A stretch of 64,000 bases of DNA, taken from NCBI RefSeq assembly GCF_000374165.1, contig NZ_KB893772.1, forward strand, positions 1-64,000, given 5' to 3'. The notes below the pieces were generated by a model. That model saw only the letters and a program-made list of their open reading frames with translations, made no database searches and was not told the origin of the DNA. The position numbers and the translations under genes are program-made. This DNA comes from Parafrankia elaeagni. GTDB taxonomy: Bacteria; Actinomycetota; Actinomycetes; Frankiales; Frankiaceae. The first letter of the stretch is position 1, and each line of letters starts with the position of its first letter. Below, one piece after another: positions 42,777 through 54,054 of the stretch.

Positions 42777-44477
42777 ATGAACACACCGCACCGGCCGCCC
42801 GCCAGCCGCCGCGGCTTCCTGGACACGACGCTGCGCCTGACCGCCACCGGGGCCCTGGCCGCGGCCGGCGGCCTGGGCGCCGGCTGCGACGGCTCCACCA
42901 CCGCCGGCGGTGGCCCGGCCGCGGCGGCGGCACACAGCGGCGACGGCCCCGGTACGCGCCCGCCGCTGACCGGCTCCCCGGGCCCCGTCACCGCGCAGGA
43001 CCTGGTGGACGTCGACACGCTGTGGAGCTGGGTCGAGCGGATGAACGCGGCCGGTCCGCGCCTGCCCGGCTCCCCGGCACACCGCGCGTTCATCGACGAC
43101 CTCGACCGGCAGCTACGCGGCTACGGGCTGACCGTCACCCGCCACCCCGCCCGGTTGGAGGAATGGCTGGCCCGCTCGTGGTCCCTGCGGGTCACCGACG
43201 CCGAGGGCGTCACCCGGCCGATCCCGGTGGCCTCCTACCGGCCGCACTCCGGAGAGACCGGCCCGGCCGGCGTCACCGGCCGGCTGATCGACGCCCACGC
43301 CGGCGACGAGGCCGCCTACCAGGCCGCCGGTGCCGCCGCTGCCGCCGGTGCCACCGGGGCAGGCACCGCAGGCGGGCTCGGCGGGGCGATCGTCGTCGTC
43401 GACGCGCCGATCACCCGGCTGACGGCGTCCGTGCTCGCCGACCTGGCCTACACCGTCCTGCCACCACAGGCACGCGCCGACTTCGCCCAGGAGGACTACT
43501 CCCGGGTCTGGCTGGGTGTGCCCCCACCACCGAGCCTGCCGCTGGCCCGCGCCCACGGCGCCGCCGCGATGATCGAGATCGTCGATCAGACCCCCGAGCT
43601 GGCCGCCGGCCAGTACACCCCGCACCAGCAGGAGCACGCCGGCCTGCCGGCGCTGCGCCTCGACCGCGAGCAGGGCGCCCGGCTGCGGGAGATCCTCGCC
43701 CGCGGCCCGGCGACGGCCACGCTCGTCCTGACAGCCAGCCGACGCGAGACCACCGTCGACTACCTGCTGGCCCGCCTGCCCGGTGCCCGCGCCGCCACCG
43801 CCACCGCCACCGGGGCCGGGGCCGGCGCCGGGGCCGGTCCGGCCGGGGAGCGGCCCCGGGCCGTCCTCGTCACCACCCACACCGACGGGCAGAACGCCCT
43901 GGAGGAGAACGGCGGCCCGGCACTGCTGGCCCTGGCCGAGTACCTGAGCCGCTACCCGGCCGCCTCCCGGGCCCGGGACCTGCTCTTCCTGTTCTCACCC
44001 ACGCATATGGCGGCGGACGCCGCGACGGTCAAACCCGACGCCTGGCTGCGCGAGCACCCCGAGGTCCTCGCCGAGGTGGACATGGCGCTGGCCGCCGAGC
44101 ACCTCGGCGCCCTCGGCTGGGACGACCAGGGCGGCACCGCGCCCTACCGGCCCACCGGGCGCAGCGAACCGGTGGCCGTCGCCGTCGGCCACAGCGAGAC
44201 CCTGCGCCGCCTCGCCGAGGAGGAGGTCGAACACGGCGGGCTGACCCGGGTCGGCATCCAGAAGCCGTTCCAGAACGGCCTGTACGGGGAGGGCACGTTT
44301 CCCTACCGGCTGGGCCTGCCCACGATCGGCATGATCACCGGCCCGGCCTATCTGCTGCAGGTGGCGCCGGGTGGCAACCTCGACAAGCTCGACCGGGCGC
44401 TGCTGCACCGCCACACGGTGTTCGTGGCCGGGCTGCTCACCCGGATGATGGCCCTGCCCGCAGGCAGGCCGTCCTGA
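42777..44477 (+). CDS. Tat-exported lipoprotein, M28-like metallopeptidase fold
   Basis: 566-residue protein. The N-terminus SRRGFLDTTLRLTATGAL is a twin-arginine signal ending in lipobox GAGC, so it is probably anchored outside the membrane. A PA-like insertion (IVVVDAPITRL) is followed by a zinc-peptidase-like core with THTDGQNALEENGGPALLALAEYL, close to the M28 HTDS...ENASG pattern. Later metal ligands are less clear, and an Ala/Gly/Thr low-complexity loop precedes the core. Peptidase activity is therefore likely but not certain. ATG 42777 is chosen since GATGAT lies 7 nt upstream; ATG 42765 is possible. The last 41 bp overlap the convergent EAL gene. Confidence 0.72.
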   Translation: MNTPHRPPASRRGFLDTTLRLTATGALAAAGGLGAGCDGSTTAGGGPAAAAAHSGDGPGTRPPLTGSPGPVTAQDLVDVDTLWSWVERMNAAGPRLPGSPAHRAFIDDLDRQLRGYGLTVTRHPARLEEWLARSWSLRVTDAEGVTRPIPVASYRPHSGETGPAGVTGRLIDAHAGDEAAYQAAGAAAAAGATGAGTAGGLGGAIVVVDAPITRLTASVLADLAYTVLPPQARADFAQEDYSRVWLGVPPPPSLPLARAHGAAAMIEIVDQTPELAAGQYTPHQQEHAGLPALRLDREQGARLREILARGPATATLVLTASRRETTVDYLLARLPGARAATATATGAGAGAGAGPAGERPRAVLVTTHTDGQNALEENGGPALLALAEYLSRYPAASRARDLLFLFSPTHMAADAATVKPDAWLREHPEVLAEVDMALAAEHLGALGWDDQGGTAPYRPTGRSEPVAVAVGHSETLRRLAEEEVEHGGLTRVGIQKPFQNGLYGEGTFPYRLGLPTIGMITGPAYLLQVAPGGNLDKLDRALLHRHTVFVAGLLTRMMALPAGRPS

Positions 44478-45714
44478 GGGACACGGCGGCGGGGGAGCAG
44501 GCGGCGCGCACGCTGCCCGCCGGGCGGCCGAGCAGGAAGCCCTGGCCGTAGTCGATCCCGATCCCGCGGACGGCCCGCAGCTCGGCGGCGGTCTCGATGC
44601 CCTCGGCGATCACCTGGCAGCCGATCTTCCGGGCCACGCTCACGATCGCCGCCGCCACCGCCTGACGGGCGGGATCGACGTCCACCCCATGGGTGATCAC
44701 GTAGTCGAGCTTGACGATCTCGGGGCGGATGCGGATGAGCTGCTCCAGCCCGGCGTAGCCGGTGCCCATGTCGTCGACGGCGATGCGGGCGCCCAGGGCC
44801 CGCAGGGCCGCGATGCCGCGCGCGACAGCCGGGTCGGTGCTGAAGTGCTCGTGTTCGGTGATCTCCACAATGATCCGGTGACACGTACGGGACGTCCCGA
44901 GCAGCCCCAGCAGGCCCGAGGCGATCGTGGCCGGGGCGGCGTTCAGCGACAGTGCGACCGGCGGCGGCAGGTCGCGGACGGCCGCCAGGGCGCGGCGGAT
45001 CGCGGCCAGCTCCAGCTCCGTGCCCAGCCCGACCTGCCCGGCCACCGTGTACCAGCCCTCGGGGTCGCCGGTCGAGCCCGGGAAGCGCGACAGCGCCTCC
45101 ACCCCGGCGACGGTGCCGTCACGCAGGTCGACCACCGGCTGGAAGACGATGTCCGGGCCGCCGGCGTCGATGAGGTCGCTGACGACCCGCGAGGCCCGGC
45201 TGCGGGACTCCCACGCCCGGCGCAGGTCGATGACCGCGTCGCTGAGGAACGCGGCGAGCAGGCCGACGAACCGCCCGTCGCGGGGGCGCAGCCGGGGGTG
45301 CGGCTCATGCCCGAGGCAGCCGACGAGACCGTAGACGTCCGCGTCGTTGTCGAAGACCAGCGCGGCGGCGTAGGAACCGACGCCCAGGGTGTCGACCATG
45401 CCGGTGCGCCCGAGCCGCTCGTCGCGGTGCGCGTCCGGGATGATGACCGGTTCGTCCTGGCCGAGCACCTGCGGGTGCACGGCGGCCTCCCGGCGGATCG
45501 TGCTGCCCGCCCGGACCCCGAACGACGCCGCGTCACCGTCCAGGACCTGCAGGACCAGCCACTGCTCGTCGAGGCTGCCCAGGAACGCGAGCTCCATCCC
45601 GAGGTGGCGGCGCAGCACCCCGAGCAGTTCGGTCACCGACGGATCGGCCTCGATCGCCTCGGACTCCGGGCCCAGGGAACGCGGCGGGCCCAACGGTAAC
45701 GCGGCACACGCCAT
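44437..45714 (-). CDS. GAF-EAL protein, probable cyclic-di-GMP phosphodiesterase
   Basis: 425-residue cytoplasmic protein. Residues about 20-165 form a GAF-like sensor (LAFLGSLDEQWLVLQVLDGD ... VGSYAAALVFDND); residues about 185-415 an EAL domain. Catalytic positions are present: GVEALSRF (Glu), SLNAAP (Asn), VEITEHEHF (Glu), AVDDMGTGYAGL (two Asp), VKLD (Lys), AEGIET (Glu) and GQGF (Gln), so hydrolysis of c-di-GMP is expected. In actinobacteria c-di-GMP controls BldD and development. ATG 45714 follows a GAGGGGG site. The 3' end overlaps the lipoprotein gene by 41 bp. Confidence 0.9.
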   Translation of the reverse strand: MACAALPLGPPRSLGPESEAIEADPSVTELLGVLRRHLGMELAFLGSLDEQWLVLQVLDGDAASFGVRAGSTIRREAAVHPQVLGQDEPVIIPDAHRDERLGRTGMVDTLGVGSYAAALVFDNDADVYGLVGCLGHEPHPRLRPRDGRFVGLLAAFLSDAVIDLRRAWESRSRASRVVSDLIDAGGPDIVFQPVVDLRDGTVAGVEALSRFPGSTGDPEGWYTVAGQVGLGTELELAAIRRALAAVRDLPPPVALSLNAAPATIASGLLGLLGTSRTCHRIIVEITEHEHFSTDPAVARGIAALRALGARIAVDDMGTGYAGLEQLIRIRPEIVKLDYVITHGVDVDPARQAVAAAIVSVARKIGCQVIAEGIETAAELRAVRGIGIDYGQGFLLGRPAGSVRAACSPAAVSLRTACLRAGPSSG

Positions 45715-45741
45715 CCCGGCACCCCCTCGGGCTCCCCTCGC

Positions 45742-45797
45742 ATCCCGCCCGTCCGGGGCGGCGCCCCCGCGGAGGCACTGCCCCGGACGGACGGGAT
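45742..45797 (-). terminator. hairpin downstream of corA
   Basis: Arms 45742-45758 and 45781-45797 pair at 16 of 17 positions around a 22-nt loop. It sits between the stop of corA and the start of the GAF-EAL gene on the same strand. Confidence 0.45.
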
Positions 45798-45877
45798 GGT
45801 GTCTTCCGGGGCATGCCCGCCGTGGGTGCGCGCACACCAGGTCAGGTCCGCGCACCAGGCCCGCACACCAGATCAGG

Positions 45878-47068
45878 TCACAGCCACCCGTTGCGGCGGA
45901 ACGCCCGGTGCAGCGACAGGCAGATGGCGGCCATCAGGAGCAGCACCGCCGGGTAGCCCCAGACCTGGCGCAGCTCGGGCATGTGGTCGAAGTTCATGCC
46001 GTAGATGCCGGCCAGCGCGGTCGGCACCGCGCCGATCGCCACCCAGGCGCTGATCTTGCGCATGTCCTCGTTCTGGGAGATCGTCACCTGCGTCAGCGTC
46101 GCCTGCAGGATCGACGAGAGCAGCTCGTCGAGGTGGGCGATCCGCTGGGTGACCTGCACCAGGTGGTCGAAGACGTCCCGGAAGTGGTCACGCACATGCG
46201 GGTCGATCATGGGCAGGGCCGTGTCGGAGAGCATCCGCAGCGGGTTGTTCAGCGGGGCGACGGCGTGCTTGAACTCCAGCACCTCCCGCTTGAGCTGGTA
46301 GAGCTTCTCCACCGACGGCCGCGCCGACCGTTCGAACACCGAGGCCTCGGCGGCGTCCACGTCGGCGTCCAGGCGCTCGACGAGATTCAGGTAGTTGTCG
46401 ACGATGCCGTCGCACACCGCGTGCAGCACCGCGGACGGCCCGTGCTGGAGCATCTCGGGCCGTCCCTCGAGATCCGCCCGCAGCTTCTCCAGCGCCCCGT
46501 GGTTGCCGTGCCGCACCGTCACCACGAAGTCGCTGCCGACGAACACCATCACCTCGCCGGTGACGACGACCTCGGTGTCGGCGGTCAGCTCGTCGTGCTC
46601 CACGTAGCAGGCGGTCTTGAGAACCATGAACAGCGTGCTGCCGTACAGCTCGATCTTGGGACGCTGGTGGGCCACGACCGCGTCCTCGACGGCCAGCGCG
46701 GGCAGGCCGTAGATCTCGGCGATCGACGCCAGCTCGGTGTCGCTGGGCTCGAACAGGCCCAGCCACGCGAACGCGTCGTGCTGGCGGCGGGCGATGTTCG
46801 CCGCGGTCAGCAGGTTCGACCCGTCGGGCACCCGCCTGCCCTCGGCGTACACGTGGCAGGCGACCACCCGCCCCGAGTGCAGCTGCTCCTCGGTCAGCCG
46901 GGGGGGCCGCTTGGGCCGGGTCCGCACCAGCGACACCGGGCGGGCGAGCGCGCTGGCGAGCAGGTCCCGCAGCGACCCGCCGTCGTGGTCCTCTCCGTGC
47001 CCGTGGTGGTGGTCGGGCTCCTGGCCAGGACGGCCACCGCCCGACCCGCCGCCCGCGATACCGGTCAC
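45878..47068 (-). CDS. corA: CorA-family magnesium/cobalt transporter
   Basis: 396-residue divalent-cation channel. The large cytoplasmic N-terminal domain includes HQRPKIELYGSTLFMVLKTA and the long stalk helix; the C-terminus has two transmembrane helices with the selectivity motif YGMNFDHMPEL. A His/Asp-rich stretch (HHHGHGEDHD) near the N-terminus may bind metal. The frame is open to 47161, but GTG 47068 is chosen because a strong terminator hairpin (47153-47203) overlaps the longer version and GGAAG lies upstream of 47068. Probably monocistronic. Confidence 0.9.
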   Translation of the reverse strand: MTGIAGGGSGGGRPGQEPDHHHGHGEDHDGGSLRDLLASALARPVSLVRTRPKRPPRLTEEQLHSGRVVACHVYAEGRRVPDGSNLLTAANIARRQHDAFAWLGLFEPSDTELASIAEIYGLPALAVEDAVVAHQRPKIELYGSTLFMVLKTACYVEHDELTADTEVVVTGEVMVFVGSDFVVTVRHGNHGALEKLRADLEGRPEMLQHGPSAVLHAVCDGIVDNYLNLVERLDADVDAAEASVFERSARPSVEKLYQLKREVLEFKHAVAPLNNPLRMLSDTALPMIDPHVRDHFRDVFDHLVQVTQRIAHLDELLSSILQATLTQVTISQNEDMRKISAWVAIGAVPTALAGIYGMNFDHMPELRQVWGYPAVLLLMAAICLSLHRAFRRNGWL

Positions 47069-47152
47069 GACGTCCGCTTCCGCACGATGCACCCGCTCCG
47101 TTCCCGCCCGCGCCTTACGGGCCCCCGTCCATCCTTGCGGACGGCGGCGGCC

Positions 47153-47203
47153 GGCCCGCACCCCGCCGGGTGCCGGGTCACGGCACCCGGCGGGGTGCGG
47201 GCC
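47153..47203 (-). terminator. 23-bp hairpin between fabG and corA
   Basis: Arms 47153-47175 and 47181-47203 are perfectly complementary with a 5-nt loop, 108 bp beyond the fabG stop. Confidence 0.6.
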
Positions 47204-47310
47204 CGGCGACAGGTGCGTGGCAGCGCCTCGGCGGGGCGTTCTGCGGGGTACGGGCCGGCCGCCGCCGGCAGCGGTGGCCGGCGTCGCGACGTCCGCGGCC
47301 CTCGCGGCGG

Positions 47311-48072
47311 TCAGGCCTTCGGGCCGCCGGCGACGTAGAGGATCTGCCCGGAGACGAAGCCGGCGGTCTCGGCGGCGAAGAACGACACCGCGTTCGCGAT
47401 GTCCTCGACCTCGCCCGGACGGGCCACCGGGATCTTCTCCGCCGCCGCGGCCAGGTAGTCCTCCCAGGCGACACCGATGCGCTGCGCGGTCGCGCGGGTC
47501 ATCTCACTGACGATGAAGCCCGGCGCGACACAGTTCACGGTGACACCGAACTTGCCCAGCTCGATCGCGAGGGTCTTCGTGAAGCCCTGCAGGCCGGCCT
47601 TGGCCGCCGAGTAGTTCGCCTGGCCGCGGTTGCCCAGCGCGGAGATGCTGGACAGGTTGACGATCCGGCCCCACTTCGCCTCGACCATGTACTTCTGGGT
47701 GGCCTTCGCCATCAGGAACGAGCCACGCAGGTGGACGCCCATGACCGCGTCCCAGTCGCTCTCGGTGAGCTTGAACAGCAGGTTGTCGCGGGTGATGCCG
47801 GCGTTGTTGACCAGCACGGTCGGCGCGCCCAGCTCGGCGGCCACCCGGCTGACCGCGGCGTCGACCGCCGCGGAGTCGGAGACGTCGGCACCCACGGCGA
47901 GGGCCTTCCCCCCGGCGGCGGCGATCGCGTCGGCGGTGCCCTTCGCCGCCGACTCCTCCAGGTCGAGCACGGCCACCGCGAGGCCGTCCGTGGCCAGACG
48001 CTGCGCGATGGCGGCGCCGATGCCGCGGGCGCCTCCGGTGACAATCGCGACGCGGGATGAGGACTCGGGCAC
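47311..48072 (-). CDS. fabG: 3-oxoacyl-ACP reductase / SDR
   Basis: 253-residue short-chain dehydrogenase: cofactor motif TGGARGIG, NNAG (VLVNNAGITRDNLLFK), catalytic Ser in NLSSISALGNRGQ and YSAAK (Tyr, Lys). The ITRDN and GNRGQANYSAAKAG wording matches FabG, which reduces 3-oxoacyl chains with NADPH; a PHA-type acetoacetyl-CoA reductase is possible. GTG 48072 has AAGGAG upstream. Not near other fatty-acid synthase genes. Confidence 0.9.
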   Translation of the reverse strand: MPESSSRVAIVTGGARGIGAAIAQRLATDGLAVAVLDLEESAAKGTADAIAAAGGKALAVGADVSDSAAVDAAVSRVAAELGAPTVLVNNAGITRDNLLFKLTESDWDAVMGVHLRGSFLMAKATQKYMVEAKWGRIVNLSSISALGNRGQANYSAAKAGLQGFTKTLAIELGKFGVTVNCVAPGFIVSEMTRATAQRIGVAWEDYLAAAAEKIPVARPGEVEDIANAVSFFAAETAGFVSGQILYVAGGPKA

Positions 48073-48216
48073 GGGACCGGCTCCTTACAGACCAGGGCCA
48101 CGCCGGGCGGCGCGACGGTGACGGTCGGCGAGCGCGGCACCCGGGCGGCCGATGGCCACCCGTCGCGCTGCTGCCGACACCGGGCGTAGGGGCACCCGGC
48201 GCCTAAAGTCAACCGG

Positions 48217-48516
48217 GTGGCCGCGCCCGACGCCACCGGTCCGGATCCCTTCGTCCTCGCGATCCGCCTCGCGATCCGCCGGCGGCTGTGCGGCGCCCCC
48301 GCTCAGCGTGCGCCGGTTCCGGCCCGCCCGGGTGCGGCCATCACGTCCGCGACCCTGCTCGTGATGGACTCGATCAGCCGCATCGCCTGCAGGACGGACA
48401 GATTCAGAACGACCTCGGCACCGCCATCCGCGGGCAATCGTACTGACACGTCCGCCATGGTTATGCCCTTCGTCGTGCGTCAGAGGTGCCTCCTCGGAGC
48501 CGAGGGGCACTGGTGA
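48217..48516 (+). CDS. doubtful 99-residue ORF with leaderless-type start
   Basis: GTG 48217 lies 7 nt after TAAAGT (48204-48209), and the first 30 codons have normal high GC3 (MAAPDATGPDPFVLAIRLAIRRRL). The rest loses codon bias and overlaps an opposite-strand ORF at 48303. No family recognised. It may be a truncated gene whose 3' part is non-coding. Confidence 0.25.
   Translation: MAAPDATGPDPFVLAIRLAIRRRLCGAPAQRAPVPARPGAAITSATLLVMDSISRIACRTDRFRTTSAPPSAGNRTDTSAMVMPFVVRQRCLLGAEGHW
48303..48458 (-). CDS. possible 51-residue small protein
   Basis: ATG 48458 is preceded by GAAGGG about 8 nt upstream. The peptide reads MADVSVRLPADGGAEVVLNL then SVLQAMRLIESITSRVADVM, with a regular amphipathic helix and mostly G/C third positions. 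No known family. It overlaps the + strand ORF at 48217; at most one is likely to be real over this stretch. Confidence 0.35.
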   Translation of the reverse strand: MADVSVRLPADGGAEVVLNLSVLQAMRLIESITSRVADVMAAPGRAGTGAR

Positions 48517-48631
48517 CGCTACGAGGAAAACCGGCGGTGACGTCGGGAAAGTGGGTAGCAGCACGTCCGCGGACCGGGCGGCAGGCCGGCGCGGCGAGAT
48601 CGTCGGCAGTCTCCGGCGGTGCCTCGTCACG

Positions 48632-48637
48632 TAGGGT
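48632..48637 (+). promoter_or_regulatory. -10 hexamer for leaderless MFS gene
   Basis: TAGGGT, 6 nt before GTG 48644; no ribosome site. Confidence 0.45.
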
Positions 48638-48643
48638 GCTGGC

Positions 48644-50155
48644 GTGGCCGCTGTCGGGAAGCCGCAGCAGACCGGCCTTCGGGTGTCGACGGCGCGCGGG
48701 CGCTGGGTGCTGCTCGCGACCGTCCTCGGGTCCGGGATCGCCGCCATCGACGCGACCGCGGTCGGGGTGGCCCTGCCGTCGATCGGCCGTGACTTCGGCG
48801 CCGACCTGGCCTCGCTGCAGTGGGTCGTCACCGCCTACGCGGTCACGCTGGCCGGCTTTCTGCTGGTCGGCGGGGCGCTCGGAGACCGCTACGGCCGGCG
48901 GCGGGTGTTCCTGATCGGCGCCGGCTGGTTCGCGGTGGCGTCGTTGCTCTGCGGGATCGCTCCCACCGCCCCGGCGCTGGTGGCGGCGCGGGCGCTGCAG
49001 GGGGTCGGTGCCGCGCTGCTCACGCCGGGCAGTCTCGCCCTGCTCCAGGCCTCGTTCGCCCCCGGTGACCGGGCACGCGCGATCGGGGCCTGGTCGGGCC
49101 TGTCCGGAGTCGCCACGGCGGTCGGCCCGTTCCTCGGCGGCTGGCTGGTCGAGGCGCTGTCCTGGCGGCTGGTCTTCTTCGTCAACCTGCCCCTGGTCGT
49201 CGCAGTGATCATCATCGCGGCGCGGCACGTTCCCGAGTCGACCGCCGCGGATGCGGCCGGCCGGGTGGATCTGGCCGGCGCGGCGCTCGTCACCGGCGGT
49301 CTGGTGGGGCTCTCGTACGGGCTGATCGAGGGGCCGGACGCCGGATGGGGATCCCCGGCCGTGCTTGGCGGCCTGGTGACCGGGGTCCTGCTGCTCGCCG
49401 GGTTCGCCGTGGTCGAGCGGCGGGTGGCAGCGCCGATGCTGGACCTCGACCTGTTCAGGTCCCGGCAGTTCTGTGCCGCCAACCTGGTGACGTTCGTGGT
49501 CTACGCGTCCCTGGGCGGGGCGCTGTTCCTGCTGCCCCTGCAGCTTCAGCAGGTCGGCGGGTACTCGCCCCTGGCGGCGGGCACGGCGTTGCTGCCCCTG
49601 ACGATCATCATGCTCGCCCTGTCCGCACGCTCGGGCGCACTCGCGGAGCGCATCGGCCCGCGGACGCAGATGACGGTGGGGCCGATCGTCGCCGCCGCCG
49701 GGTTCGCGCTACTCACCCGCGCCGCCGGCGCCGGCGGGTACCGGCTCGACGTCCTGCCCGGAGTCCTCGTGCTCGGGCTGGGGCTGGCCACGGTCGTCGC
49801 GCCGCTGACGTCGACGGCCCTCGGCGCGGCACCCGTCGAGCATGCCGGCATCGCCTCGGCGGTCAACAACGACGTCGCCCGCACCGCCCAGCTGCTCGCG
49901 GTCGCGGTGCTGCCGGCGGCCGCCGGTCTCACCGGCGACGTCTACCTGGACGCGAGCAGGTTCGCCAGCGGGTACCGGACCGCGCTGTGGATCGCGGCGG
50001 TGCTGTGTGCCTGTGGTGGCCTGCTGGCCTGGCTCGGAATCCGCAACCCGGCCCGGGTACGTCCCACCGCGATGCCGGCGCCGCCGGCCGCGCCGTGCCG
50101 ACACTGCGGCATCGACGCGCCGCCGCCGGTCACCGACGCCGCGACCCACCTCTGA
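48644..50155 (+). CDS. DHA2-family MFS exporter (EmrB/QacA type)
   Basis: 503-residue transporter with about 14 predicted membrane helices. Motif A-like GGALGDRYGRRRVFLIG after helix 2 and antiporter motif C-like GPFLGGWLVEALSWRLVFFVNLPL in helix 5 are clear. DHA2 members expel drugs or own natural products by proton antiport. The C-terminal tail has HCGIDAPPPV, unusual for the family. GTG 48644 with a leaderless -10. No dedicated regulator adjacent. Confidence 0.9.
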   Translation: MAAVGKPQQTGLRVSTARGRWVLLATVLGSGIAAIDATAVGVALPSIGRDFGADLASLQWVVTAYAVTLAGFLLVGGALGDRYGRRRVFLIGAGWFAVASLLCGIAPTAPALVAARALQGVGAALLTPGSLALLQASFAPGDRARAIGAWSGLSGVATAVGPFLGGWLVEALSWRLVFFVNLPLVVAVIIIAARHVPESTAADAAGRVDLAGAALVTGGLVGLSYGLIEGPDAGWGSPAVLGGLVTGVLLLAGFAVVERRVAAPMLDLDLFRSRQFCAANLVTFVVYASLGGALFLLPLQLQQVGGYSPLAAGTALLPLTIIMLALSARSGALAERIGPRTQMTVGPIVAAAGFALLTRAAGAGGYRLDVLPGVLVLGLGLATVVAPLTSTALGAAPVEHAGIASAVNNDVARTAQLLAVAVLPAAAGLTGDVYLDASRFASGYRTALWIAAVLCACGGLLAWLGIRNPARVRPTAMPAPPAAPCRHCGIDAPPPVTDAATHL

Positions 50156-50316
50156 CGCGCCGACTGACGCGCCGACGCTCCCCCTTCGGCCCGCCGGGCG
50201 GGACAGATCCGGCGAGGCGGCGGCGCCTGCCGGGATAGAATTCCGGCATCCGGACCGTCACTTCCGTCCATCGGAAGGCCTGGGTCCGTCGTGAGAGCCG
50301 TGAATGGAGAGCCGCC

Positions 50317-51965
<1,649 letters not shown>

Positions 51966-51969
<4 letters not shown>

Positions 51970-52769
51970 CGGGCCAGCCGGCCCGGCCCGAACGGCCGCC
52001 CGGGCCCACGGCGGGGTCGGGGCCGGGGTCGGTGCAGTCGGTCGACCGCGCACTGGCGCTGGTCGAACTGCTGGCAGCCTCCGGCGACGGCGCCGGGCTG
52101 GCCGACCTCGCCCGTGCCACCGGCCTGCCGCAGCCCACCGTGCACCGGCTGCTGCGCGCGCTGCACGAACGCGGCTGGGTACGCCAGGACGCCGACCGCC
52201 GCTACGCCCCGGGCGCCCGTCTGATCGGGCTGGGCAACGCCGCGCAGAGCCTGCTCGCCACCGGTGCGCAGCCCTACCTGCGGGAGGCGGTGGCAGTGTC
52301 GGGGGAGACCGCCAACCTCGCCGTCCTGGAGGCCGACCAGGTCGTGTACGTCGGGCAGGTCGCCTCGCCGCACCGGCTGCGCATGTTCACCGAGGTCGGC
52401 AACCGGGCCCCCGCGCACAGCACCGGCGTGGGCAAGGCGATGCTCGCCCACCTGCCCGGCCCGGCCGTGCGGGAGCTGCTCGAGCGCACCGGGCTGCCCC
52501 GGCGCACCGCGACCACGATCACCGACCCGGACCAGTTCACCGCCGAACTCGCCGCCGTCCGCGCCCGGGGCTACGCGACGGACGACGGGGAGGAGGAGCC
52601 CGGTGTGCGCTGTGTGGCCTTCCCCCTGACCGACCTGTCCGGCCGGGCGCCCGCAGCGCTGTCGGTGTCCGGCCCCGCCTCCCGGATCGGCGCCGGCGCC
52701 GTCGCGGACCTCGCCGCGCGTCTGCTCCCCGTCGCCGCCGCCTGCGGCGACCACCTGCTACGCCGCTGA
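51966..52769 (+). CDS. IclR-family regulator coupled to malate synthase
   Basis: 267-residue regulator: winged HTH ([19 protein letters not shown] ... [18 protein letters not shown]) and an IclR effector domain ([34 protein letters not shown]). TTG 51966 overlaps the aceB stop (TTGA), suggesting coupling; a GTG about 66 bp further in is the alternative start. IclR proteins commonly control the glyoxylate bypass in response to small organic acids, so autoregulation of the aceB operon is likely. Confidence 0.88.
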
Positions 52770-54016
52770 CCCCGCCGCCGGCGCCGGCCTGGACGCGGCC
52801 GGCGCGCAGTGCGCCGAGGTCGCCGTCCCCCTCGACTACACCCACCCGGCCGGCCGGACGCTCACCCTGGGGGTCTCCCGGATCCGGGCGGCCGGCCAGG
52901 GGGCCCGCCGCGGGCCGTTGATGATCAACCTGGGTGGGCCCGGTGGCAGCATCGCGGACCTGCTGCCCGAGATCCGCGGGCGGCTCGGCCCGGCGGCCGG
53001 CGGCTTCGACCTGATCGGGATGGATCCACGGTTCGTCGGCCGCAGCGAGGCGCTGGACTGCGGGCCGGCGCTGAACCGGGAATGGGTGCGCGGCGGCGGT
53101 CCCGACCAGGACAGTTTCGAGCGGGTCGCGGCCACACAGGCCGCGGTCGCGCAGGCGTGCGCGGCGCACGCCGACGTCCTGCCGTTCGCCTCGACCCGCA
53201 ACACCGCGCGCGACATGGACATCGTCCGGGCCGTGCTGGGGGAGCCGACGACGTCCTACCTCGGCTATTCATACGGCACGTACCTGGGCGCGGTGTACAT
53301 GCAGACTCGGGGCCACCGTCGAGGAGGTGCTGCGCACGGTCGACCGGATCTACGAGGTGGCCGCCCGCCGCCCGCTGACCGTGGACGGGTTCCCCTACGA
53401 CGCGTCCGACCTGCCGGGCCTGCTCATGGCCGCCCTGGTGGAGGACGGCGAGCAGGCCGCCGAGGTGCTGGCGCTGGGGATCCGGGCGTTCGCCGACGCC
53501 GCGGACGGCCGCACGCCCGCGGCGAACCCGTACCTCGACGAGGTCCTCGCCGGAGTCGCGACCGGCGGTCCCGACCTGACCGACCTGATCCACCCGCGGG
53601 CGGAGCGGGCCGAGCGTGCGGGCGGGGATGTCGCCGGGGGAGGGGCGGGGTGGATCAGCGCTCTGCAGAGCGCGCAGCTCGCCGTGATGTGCGGGGATGT
53701 GCCCGCCTCGCGGATCGCCGGTGACTACCTGGCCGACATCCGCCGGCACCGTGAGGCGCAGCCCCGTGTCGCCACGGCGATCTGGAACATCACGCCGTGC
53801 TCGTTCTGGCCGGTGCGCCCGTTGGAGCCGCCGACCCGGGTCGCGGGCGACGTCCCGGCGCTGGTGGTCGCCGCAGAGCTCGACAACCGGACGCCCTACG
53901 CGGGCAGTGTGGCGTTGCACCGGGCGCCGACCGCCTCCCGGCTGGTGACGTTGCGCGACGCGAGGGTGCACGGCGTGTTCGGGGGGCGCAGCCCCTGCTC
54001 CGCTGCCACAAGATAA
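52768..54016 (+). pseudogene. degraded alpha/beta-hydrolase (tripeptidyl-aminopeptidase-like)
   Basis: Fragments match the SCO7095-type secreted alpha/beta-hydrolase family. The first piece (52768 to about 53310) has CAEVAVPLDYTHPAG, MINLGGPGGS (oxyanion region) and the nucleophile elbow LGYSYGTYLG, but begins within the end of the IclR gene with no start codon or signal peptide. Near 53305 the frame shifts and about 100 residues of the lid/core are missing; the second piece (to TAA 54016) has TVEEVLRTVDRIY, ITPCSFWP, VVAAELDNRTPY and RVHGVFG. Its last codons and stop lie in the dispersed element at 54007. Clearly non-functional. Confidence 0.82.
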
Positions 54017-54030
54017 TCAACAGTGTTGAC
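54007..54030 (+). repeat. dispersed operator-like element, copy B
   Basis: CACAAGATA followed by the palindrome ATCAAC-AGT-GTTGAC; 23 of 24 positions equal copy C at 56257. It supplies the stop codon of the hydrolase pseudogene and ends 24 bp before ATG 54055 of the next gene. TTGACA within it could serve as a -35. Confidence 0.75.
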
Positions 54031-54054
54031 ACGTCGACGTGACCAATATTGATC

